DNA of 11,872 nt from Conidiobolus incongruus B7586 (lineage: Eukaryota > Entomophthoromycota > Entomophthoromycetes > Entomophthorales > Conidiobolaceae). This document shows, piece after piece, positions 1 through 6,997 of the stretch. The stretch is taken from positions 1 through 11,872 of the forward strand of contig JNEM01008549.1 of assembly GCA_000697335.1 (NCBI GenBank). Reading direction: 5' to 3'. Below the pieces are notes generated by a model. That model had not been told where the DNA came from and searched no databases. It worked only from the letters and a program-made list of their open reading frames with translations. The translations under genes and the position numbers were made by a program. Within the stretch, counting starts at the first letter, position 1; every line of letters starts with the position of its first letter.

Positions 1-450
1 GTTTAAGGATGTATGTTGTCTTCAGGTATAGGGTATCTTTGTAAAGTTAATGGGGGAATTAATACTGAGATGTACTAAAGTATTCTAAACAATGAATTGA
101 AAAAAACCATTGAATGATATAACTTAAACAAATCTAATGTTATTTTCTAGCAAGATAATGCCTCTTGCTATACTACAGCTTCTACTACCAAATAGCTTAA
201 AAATAACAAGATAACAGTTATGAAATAGCCTCTTCAATCTCCTAACCTTAATCCAATTGAACACCTTTGGGATCAGTTAAAAAAAGCTATTAAAGCTTTC
301 CACCCAGCAAAAAATTTAGATCAACTTTAGGAATATGTTCAAGAAGCATAGAACAAGATTAACCCTTCTTAGTGTAAGAAGTTAGTTGATTCTATACCCC
401 ACAGACTTAAAGAAGTTAGAAAAGCTAAAGGTAGATACACTAGGTTTTAA
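1..450 (+). pseudogene. Tc1 transposase, C-terminal half, with in-frame TAG/TAA codons
   Basis: Frame 1 gives the catalytic C-terminal half of a Tc1-type DDE transposase. It shows FQQDNA (the second catalytic Asp is the codon at 154-156), SPNLNPIEHLW (the catalytic Glu is the codon at 259-261), then LVDSIP-R and a short C-terminus after KAKG. The Asp-Glu spacing is 34 residues, the DD34E signature of Tc1. The first catalytic Asp is off the left edge. The frame contains TAA at 4 and 76, TGA at 115, and TAG at 148, 193, 226, 328, 349 and 370; translation would end at TAA 448. Despite these codons there is no frameshift over 450 bp. Several stops fall where the family has Trp (WGC at 4, WP before QSP at 226, AWN at 349), and one is at the first Gln of QQDN. 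It could be a copy decayed by C:G to T:A changes, or one written in a ciliate-type code. Confidence 0.88.
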
Positions 451-640
451 TTTTTTTTTATCACCAAAAACCCACAAATTTATAACTCACCTTAGGTAAA
501 ATTTAAGGGTTTATATTTTAGCCAATTAATAGCTAAATATCATCATTTAATGATATATATAACTAATAAATATAATAGATTTTAATTATTTAATTTAAGT
601 TTATTTCATTAAATATTAATCAAGTTATTAGTAAAAATAT

Positions 641-682
641 AGGTGTTTTTGATTTTATGACTCACTTTTGCAGGTTAGTGTA
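641..682 (+). repeat. Probable 3' terminal inverted repeat and TA target site of the Tc1-type element
   Basis: The segment reads AGGTGTTTTTG, then GACTCACTTTTGCAGG, and ends GTTAGTG before TA. Its reverse complement begins CACTAACCTGCAAAAGTG, resembling typical Tc1/mariner tips (a CA(C/G)T start with a CCnnnAAAAGT core). It lies about 190 bp after the transposase stop, a normal distance. The partner repeat at the 5' end is outside the window, so the assignment rests on resemblance and position only. Confidence 0.55.
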
Positions 683-1821
683 TAAAAATTATTTTATATA
701 TAAAAAGTTTAAAGATATTTTATTATTAGTTATAAAAACATAATATATATTATAAAGTTTAAATTAAATTAATAAAAATATAGAGTAATTTCCTATATTT
801 TGATAAATACTTATAAAATATATTTAGTTATAATAATATATAAATAAATTTAAATTAAATTTAATATTTTAATTTTAATTCTTTTTTATCTTTTATATCA
901 AAATAAACAATATATCATAATAAGTTAAAAGAATGTTTTTATATATTTATTATATTAATACTCTGTTAATAAGTAAATATTAATTGTTTTACTATTATAT
1001 ATTATATAGTTTCTTATTTTAATTTACAAAAATAGATAAATTTAAGAAAAATTTGTATTTTTATTTTTATTTATTAATTTTAATTTGATATTTTTATTGT
1101 AAATCAATAATATTTAATATTTTATAAAATTATTATTAAATATATAAAAATAAATCTTTATAATGTCTTTTATATCAAAATAATAAAAAAAATAATTATA
1201 TTTAATATATTCATTAGATTATAATATATATGATTATAGTTTATTTATATAATTAAATAATTTGCTTATAAGAAAGAAAACTCTTATAAATAAATATATT
1301 TAATTTATAAAATATAATATTTTAGTTTTAAGTAAAATTTTTTATTAATATTAGAAACATACCAAAAGTATGATAAAGGGTTATTTTTATTTAAAGTAAG
1401 TACCAGTTTTTTATATGGTATTTAAATTTATTTATTATATATTTACTATTATATTTAATTCTAATTTGAAAATTTTATCCTTATTTAATTTCTATTATAA
1501 TAATATTTGATATATTGATTGTTCAAAATAATAATATTACTGATGACTGTAAATCCTTTAATTTACTGTCAAAAGCCTGGAAGTTAATGAAAATGATTAA
1601 AAAACTATCTATAAAGGAGTTAGTTTAGAAAAATATTATTTGAGCTTTAGATTAATAAAACTTTTTGAATTGTGATTATATTCTTAGTTTAAATAATGTA
1701 TTATCAAAGAACTCATTCTATTTTGAATTATGTATCAAATATAAAATTAAAAATATAATTAGTTTAGATTAATTATCAATAATATCAATTATTGATATCA
1801 ACTTAGTATGTTCATTTTAAT
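683..1821. other. AT-rich intergenic region, no gene seen
   Basis: About 1.1 kb dominated by A/T runs, with stops in every frame. No coding segment, tRNA or recognisable RNA was found. The only structured item is a 9-bp inverted repeat (ATCAATAAT / ATTATTGAT, 4-nt loop) at 1775-1796, about 25 bp before the first 339-bp repeat copy. Confidence 0.7.
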
Positions 1822-1855
1822 ATATTAACATGTCTTAGGAAAGCCATGTCCAGAG

Positions 1856-1866
1856 TAGTTTAAGTA
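1856..1866 (+). promoter_or_regulatory. Box A-like Pol III internal promoter element (copy 1; same at 2885-2895 in copy 2)
   Basis: TAGTTTAAGTA fits the box A pattern TRGYNNANNNG except at the last base. It lies about 26 nt into the predicted RNA and is identical in both copies. In an A/T-rich background such a match could occur by chance; it gains weight only from the paired box B-like motif and the downstream T runs. Confidence 0.3.
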
Positions 1867-1950
1867 AAAGAGAGAGATCTGGGGAATTCTGGGCAAGTGT
1901 TAGCGAGATAGGGGGTTAATTGATTTAAGCCAAATAGCTGGGAGGACCCA

Positions 1951-1960
1951 GATCGAACTC
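1951..1960 (+). promoter_or_regulatory. Box B-like Pol III internal promoter element (copy 1; GATCGAGCTC at 2979-2988 in copy 2)
   Basis: GATCGAACTC resembles box B (GWTCRANNC core) and is kept with one change in copy 2. The A-to-B start distance is 95 bp in copy 1 and 94 bp in copy 2. That is longer than in tRNA genes but within what Pol III tolerates in other RNA genes. The same bases partly overlap the 3' arm of the predicted internal helix, so their conservation could have a structural cause instead. Confidence 0.3.
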
Positions 1961-2160
1961 TTCCTGCTGAGGATAGCTCTAATTCCCGGTTTTATATAGT
2001 GTGGGTTGGGTAAGATGATTCATGAGATTATCTGGTGACTTGCATGATAGGCCAATTAAAAGATAGAGCAAGAGCAGATGGTATGTGAGGGGAAAATGAC
2101 TTTAACATTAGGTTGATGTAAGGGTACTTGGTTGGAAGGCAGTCACCTGACTCGTAACAA

Positions 2161-2850
2161 TATTATCAAATTTTGTTATTAAACTTGATTGAAATCTTGA
2201 AAAATTTTATATCATATTTGAATTAACTGATACGAATTCAAAACTTAATTTTTTGAATCAAACAGTAAAATGAAACCAAAATTAATACTTGGGAAATATT
2301 TTTATTTGATTAACATATTCCAAGTGATTTAAATTATGAAATTTGAATATATTTTGAAAACACTATCAAATCAAAAAAACAAAGGTCTTAAGAATTTTAT
2401 TGATTATTGTACAAGATTCTCATCAAATAGTAGAAACCCGAAATTAAAGACTCAAAATAAAATAGCAAAAATTAAATTTGATTAGATTCAATGAAAGTAT
2501 TCCAAAAATATTAAGCAATCCAAATATTTATAATATACTAAATTTTTGAAAAGAATTTAAAAAATAATTTCATTTAATTATTAAATTTTTTTGGTCTGTA
2601 AAAAGATTCAATTTTTAACATCTAATTATTTCAAAGACCTGTTTCTGTAGATTTTTAATATAAAATGTTAAATTAGTTACTTGAAATACAACGACTATGT
2701 TGAATAATATCATGGAAACAAGGCAATACTTGCATATCATTCAATAATTTGTTTCTAAAGAAAATTTAAAATGGATAAATATTACTGAAATTATTTAGTA
2801 ATTGAAATGAGACTTTATGAAAGAATTCTAGATAGAAACATATAATTTAC
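2161..2850. other. AT-rich spacer between the two repeat copies, no gene seen
   Basis: About 690 bp of A/T-rich sequence with stops in all frames. It starts with a T4 run at 2171-2174 that may end transcription of copy 1. I see no coding segment, no third repeat copy and no direct repeat flanking the copies that would mark a transposition target site. Confidence 0.65.
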
Positions 2851-3189
2851 ATATTAACACGTCTTAGGAAAGCCATGTCCAGAGTAGTTTAAGTAAAAGA
2901 GAGAGATCTGGGGAATTCCAGGTAATTGATAGGGAAAGAAGGATTTTTTGGTTTAAGGCAGATAGCTAGGAGGACCCAGATCGAGCTCGTTGTGTCCAAG
3001 GTAGCTCCAATTCCGGGTTTCTTATAGAGTGAATAGAGTAAGGGGATTTATGGATTTTTCCGGTGGCTTGTATCATCAGCCAATTAAAGGAAAGAGCAGA
3101 AATGGTTGATCATGTAAAGGGGGAATGACTCTTATATTCAGTTCAAGTAAGCATATTAAATAGGAGAGGAGACTCCTGACTCGTCACAA
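2851..3189 (+). ncRNA. Candidate structured non-coding RNA, copy 2 of a 339-bp repeat
   Basis: This is the second copy of the block at 1822-2160, starting 1,029 bp downstream on the same strand and 250 bp before the 473-codon gene. The first 68 bp differ from copy 1 at one base only (C for T at 2860). The rest diverges strongly between conserved islands, yet the total length is unchanged. The terminal helix pairs 2859-2869 with 3174-3184. The single 5' difference turns a U-G pair into a C-G pair, so pairing is kept. The internal helix GATCTGGG (2905-2912) with CCCAGATC (2975-2982) is identical. Box A-like TAGTTTAAGTA lies at 2885-2895, box B-like GATCGAGCTC at 2979-2988, and a T4 run at 3192-3195, only 8 nt past the helix. 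This pattern fits a structured RNA gene better than a protein gene or a passive duplication. The identity of the RNA is unknown. Confidence 0.5.
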
Positions 3190-3438
3190 CATTTTCTATT
3201 TGTAATTTCATTTTGATAATGATTGGATAATGCCTAATATGAAATGAAAATGGATGAGACCCATTTTAGTCAAGTTCAGGATATACTAGAGTAATTATTG
3301 GTTGGATATTTTTAATGATGTATATATGAGAAAAGGGACGATTTGAACTCATTTGTAGCTAATAATTTGGTTTTTATTAATTGGTAAACTTTATAATACT
3401 ACTTAATCAATTGATATCTTAACTATAATACAACTATT
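3190..3438. other. Short AT-rich leader region before the 473-aa gene
   Basis: This gap begins with the T4 run (3192-3195) just past repeat copy 2 and runs to the ATG at 3439. No TATA element could be separated from the general A/T richness. A GATTTGAACTC string near 3340 looks like a tRNA T-arm on the minus strand, but no acceptor stem or anticodon arm accompanies it. Confidence 0.5.
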
Positions 3439-4860
3439 ATGACTTTATTGTATGATACACTACCATCTATCCAAAAACAAATTGATGACCTATTCGGTAA
3501 ACCTCATTTATATAAATACAGGCCACTCAATCCTTTAGAAATTCCACAATCCCTTACACAACCTACCACAACATTGGGTATGGATTTTCCTTCCAGTCCT
3601 AGCTATCAATCTCCACCCAAAACTCATATACCAAAATACCTTGAAACTAATCTTTTCAATAATATTCCAAGTCGTTTCAATGTTATTGCGAGACAGCAAC
3701 TATCAGATTATGTTTATCTATTAAAGGAGGCTACCTCTTGCGCCTCTCGACTTGTCCACCTTGAAACACAAAATGAAAAAGGACATTTACCTGGATCTGT
3801 TAAAAATTTACAGTTATTTGTTCCGTTCTCACTTAAAGTAGAGGAAGCTAGCAAATTTTTAGTATATTTAGTGGATTCAATCAATGATCAATATAAAAAA
3901 GATTTGGGAACTGCACTATTAAATTCTACAAAAATGGAATTAGCTAACTTTATATATAGTATTAAAACGGAGGTAGCAACAGAAGAGTTTATGAAGAGAT
4001 GTTTAAGATCTCTAAGCGCTATAGAAAATACAATGGCTAAGGAAGAATATGAAAAGTTATGTAATGCGGTTGATACTTCTTTTAAGGCGACTTTTGGACA
4101 AATGATTCAACACATTCGATATTTATTCCAGGTGTATATAACAAAATGTATAGCTGTTTTTGAAGAAACTTATCCAACTTCTCTCAAGGTGAAAGTTCCT
4201 TTTCCCTCTCCTTCTCTTGCAATTCCAAACAATGATGTAAAAAACGATCATTCATCAAAGACTAGTAATTATATCTCGCCACAGACTCCTCTTGATCAAG
4301 GAGTTCGTGCCAAACAAGAAAATATGGAACATGATATCACTGATCATAATCAAAGTGTTACTGAACAATATAATAATAAGGAAACTAATAATTCGGATTC
4401 AAATGTCAAAGATACTATTAAACAATTCCTTGATGATGCTGTTAAATCCACTGAAATGCCTGTTGATCGCATTTCTCCATCAATCAGAAATCCCGATTAT
4501 TCTCCATACAGATCAAGTGGGTTTAAGTCACCTGATAGACTTAGTACTTATTCTTCTAATTCTCATTATCGCCGTTCTTCTAATCAAACATATTATTCAC
4601 ATTCTAATTCCAACTTTTCTCGCTCTCACTCAAATTCCCATTCTCATTCTCATTCTACTTCTTATTCACACTCTTACTCTCATACATATCGTCCTTCTGA
4701 TAATAGATATGGTAGTAGTAGCAGGGAATATAATAGTCCCAACAAAATCAAGGTTGAGAAAAATAGATACAGATCAAACCAAGGCCAGTGGCCATATCGC
4801 CCCAAGCCGTACTATCCATCTCACCCATATCCTAAGCGGGATTCTTATTATAAGTACTAG
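3439..4860 (+). CDS. Unrecognised 473-aa protein: helical middle domain, Ser/His/Tyr/Arg-rich basic tail
   Basis: An intact single-exon frame. The ATG at 3439 is the first after an in-frame TGA at 3412, and the stop is TAG at 4858. Residues 1-65 are Pro/Thr/Ser-rich and probably flexible. Residues about 65-255 look mostly helical (LSDYVYLLKEATSCASRLV, later FMKRCLRSLSAIE), with scattered Cys and no recognisable catalytic motif. Residues about 256-345 form an Asn/Asp/Gln-rich linker. From about 346 the chain is Ser/Tyr/His/Arg-rich, with a run of SH and SY dipeptides near 391-415. The final 60 residues are basic and aromatic, a composition typical of RNA-binding disordered tails. There is no signal peptide, membrane segment or zinc knuckle. 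The helical domain plus basic tail recalls gag-like proteins of tyrosine-recombinase (DIRS-type) retroelements, but no reverse transcriptase or recombinase follows in this window. A host RNA-binding protein is equally possible. It lies 250 bp after repeat copy 2. Confidence 0.7.
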   Translation: MTLLYDTLPSIQKQIDDLFGKPHLYKYRPLNPLEIPQSLTQPTTTLGMDFPSSPSYQSPPKTHIPKYLETNLFNNIPSRFNVIARQQLSDYVYLLKEATSCASRLVHLETQNEKGHLPGSVKNLQLFVPFSLKVEEASKFLVYLVDSINDQYKKDLGTALLNSTKMELANFIYSIKTEVATEEFMKRCLRSLSAIENTMAKEEYEKLCNAVDTSFKATFGQMIQHIRYLFQVYITKCIAVFEETYPTSLKVKVPFPSPSLAIPNNDVKNDHSSKTSNYISPQTPLDQGVRAKQENMEHDITDHNQSVTEQYNNKETNNSDSNVKDTIKQFLDDAVKSTEMPVDRISPSIRNPDYSPYRSSGFKSPDRLSTYSSNSHYRRSSNQTYYSHSNSNFSRSHSNSHSHSHSTSYSHSYSHTYRPSDNRYGSSSREYNSPNKIKVEKNRYRSNQGQWPYRPKPYYPSHPYPKRDSYYKY

Positions 4861-6997
4861 TGTATTAATTAACGAATGATATCCAAAAACTAATTGATCC
4901 AATATCTTATTATATATCAACTCAAGCCTCAAGGGCGACAATGATATACAACCAACATTAAGATAATATTCAACTGGATATATGCTAAAGGGTGTTTTGG
5001 GAGCAATTATCAAATATTTAATCTTGATCAAAATGTTTTTGGAGCATTACTGAAAATGAAAAATGACTCGTAATTTTGAAAATTCAACTATCAGCATAAA
5101 GCACAACAAAATCGAAACTAACTCAACATATTCAGCATTATATAATTTACCATTTGTTAATAAGTTATATCTTTCATCGATGCTAACACTATTTCAAAAT
5201 CTAAAAAATTCAACTAATTTCATTTTAATTCATATATTTCAATATAATTAAGTCCTGGTATCCTATGTCAAATGGCTAACAAGGTACGGTAAAAAATCCC
5301 TGGATTAATTTAACAACAATTATATTTGTCATCATCATGATTATCCTACATTTTTTCCATATACTATACTACTTTATTAAATATATATTCTTTACATTAT
5401 ATGATAAATAATATATAATATTATCTACAATAACTATAACTTTTTATTGGGTAAACTGATCGAATATTCCAATTTAAACCAAAACGAATTCGTAGTACTT
5501 AATAGTTCAAAGATGAATAATTAAACCTGGAAGCTTCTAAATAGTGAGTGATTTTTAGATACCATTTATATTAAAAATGGTCTTAATCATATCATCTGAA
5601 ATGTTGATCAAAATAATCAGATTGGTGTAACTTGAAAAATGATTAATTAATGAAAAATTATATCACCAATTTAACCTTGAAAATAATCCTTCTAATTCTA
5701 AAAATTAATATGTTTTTTATTAAATTTTATCAAAAATTTTGGAATTTTTATAAATTGAGTTACTTTAAAGTTGGATATGGTTATTAAACTCTAAATATAA
5801 TTCAAAACTGATAAATTCTTATCATATTAGAATATATTTTTTCTGATATATTTTTAATTTCCAATGATTAAATGGATTATTACAATGCTCAGTACGATAT
5901 TAATATTATTTTCAAATTATAAAACCAATAATATTTAAAACTAGGCGAAAGTATTTGCTAATCAAATAAATAATAATAAAAAAATAGTGGAATTAACATT
6001 AAAATATTGAAATAATTGAAATTTCATGCAAAATAAATAATATTATATGATTTATATTATTTTATACAGTTTATAATATTTATGAGAATCTTTAATGTAA
6101 TTGAAAATTAGAATTTCTTTATTTGAAATAAAAAAATATCATATTTTAATTAATCACTCTTCAAAATTATAGTATTTTTCAAAATTTTAAAATTAATTAA
6201 TATTTATAACTTTTGTTGATAATAGCAAAACAGAACAAGGAGCGATTAATAAAGAGATTTTAATATCGAATTAATTAAAACCGAGATATCTAATCAAATT
6301 TACAAAAAATAAAAAATTATTATATTAATCTATATTTCAGTTTGCATGAAATTGAAAACAATTATAAATATCAGAAATAAAAGAAATTTTGTCAATATTA
6401 ATAGTTATAATCAATCGTGAAATCAATATAATAAAAGCACCATGATTTTTTAGCTCCAATGCTATTTTTTCATATATGAAATTATAATTAATTAGAAAAC
6501 ATTTAGAGAGGTCCACGCAGTTCTATTATTATTTGATAAAAAAATCCTTACAGATTATAATAGTAATCAATTATTTCCCAAAGAGATAACTACAATAAAG
6601 AATTATCACCAAATATATTGTCAAAATCGGAATTTGATGATTTACTCAAACATTTTTATTCGTCTGTTACTAATTGAAAATTTATATACATTCCCAACAA
6701 TAATCATGCAAAAGTTTGAAAAATTCAACTTCAATCCCATAATAATTTAGTAAATAACTTCATTCAGGGAAACTATAAATTCCAAATTTTCGCAAAAATT
6801 CAGTGACTTAACCAACTTTCCAATCCTTTATCATAGATATTTTTCATTTATAGATAATTATTTAACACCATAATAATTAATATATAATTATAATAATCAT
6901 AGATAGATCAAAAATTGATATATTAAACATTTAAACTTAATATTTTTTGATCCGGAAATCTTATAGAATATCAACAATTTTCATATAATATTACATT
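4861..6997. other. AT-rich intergenic region between the 473-aa gene and UTP20, no gene supported
   Basis: About 2.1 kb. The first 400 bp (to about 5270) are less A/T-rich than the remainder and hold short open stretches, including one of 62 codons at 5063-5251. None shows a recognisable domain, and the compositions are Asn/Leu/Ile/Ser-rich as expected by chance. The rest, to 6997, is close to 80% A/T by eye with frequent stops in all frames. It presumably contains the UTP20 promoter and the 3' end of the upstream transcript, but I cannot place either. Confidence 0.6.

Larger units (their letters stand above)
1..682 (+). mobile_element. Tc1-type DNA transposon, 3' part (5' end outside window)
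   Basis: This is the 3' portion of a Tc1/mariner-superfamily cut-and-paste element. The transposase C-terminal half occupies 1-450. It is followed by about 190 bp of AT-rich untranslated DNA and a plausible 3' terminal inverted repeat at about 641-680. Read on the opposite strand, that repeat starts TACACTAACCTGCAAAAGTG, the usual style of Tc1/mariner termini. The element would then end at the TA dinucleotide at 681-682, the expected target-site duplication. The 5' half and its TIR lie outside the window, so the matching repeat cannot be confirmed here. Many in-frame stop codons suggest the copy is not functional under the standard code used by the neighbouring UTP20 gene. Confidence 0.85.
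1822..2160 (+). ncRNA. Candidate structured non-coding RNA, copy 1 of a 339-bp repeat
   Basis: This 339-bp block stands out from the surrounding A/T-rich DNA by its higher G content, and it recurs at 2851-3189 in the same orientation and at the same length. No reading frame is kept between the copies, but islands are: the first 68 bp, the AGGACCCAGATCGA region, the GCTC-AATTCC region, GCCAATTAAA, AATGACT and CCTGACTCGT. Possible helices are a terminal stem pairing 1830-1840 with 2145-2155, and GATCTGGG (1876-1883) with CCCAGATC (1947-1954). An alternative, mutually exclusive pairing joins GGGAATT (1882-1888) to AATTCCC (1981-1987). Box A-like TAGTTTAAGTA (1856-1866) and box B-like GATCGAACTC (1951-1960) suggest Pol III transcription, with a T4 run at 2171-2174. 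I could not match it to SRP RNA, RNase P/MRP, U snRNAs or U3. A SINE family remains possible, but no target duplication or A-rich tail is visible. Confidence 0.5.

Noticed and set aside
1540-1580. CTGATGA followed by a GTAAAT/ATTTAC hairpin, resembling a hammerhead ribozyme core or a C/D-box snoRNA
   Set aside because: The hammerhead GAAA strand and closing stems are missing, and no D box (CTGA) lies at a suitable distance, so the match is likely chance.
1822-3189. The two repeats as long terminal repeats of one retroelement
   Set aside because: The 690 bp between them has no coding capacity, they show no TG...CA ends or target duplications, and their divergence is patchy rather than even.
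3330-3350. GATTTGAACTC, like the T-arm of a tRNA on the minus strand
   Set aside because: The T stem does not pair, the acceptor stem has no partner, and no anticodon arm could be built in the adjacent sequence.
4292-4879. A 195-codon frame overlapping the end of the 473-aa gene
   Set aside because: It is an Ile/Leu-rich out-of-frame reading of the Ser/His/Tyr-rich tail, a shadow of the repetitive coding sequence.
4774-5031. An 85-codon minus-strand frame across the 3' end of the 473-aa gene
   Set aside because: It has no recognisable domain and half of it is antisense to coding sequence.
5063-5251. A 62-codon open frame as a small gene
   Set aside because: Its composition is what A/T-rich DNA gives by chance, with no domain, signal peptide or neighbour support.
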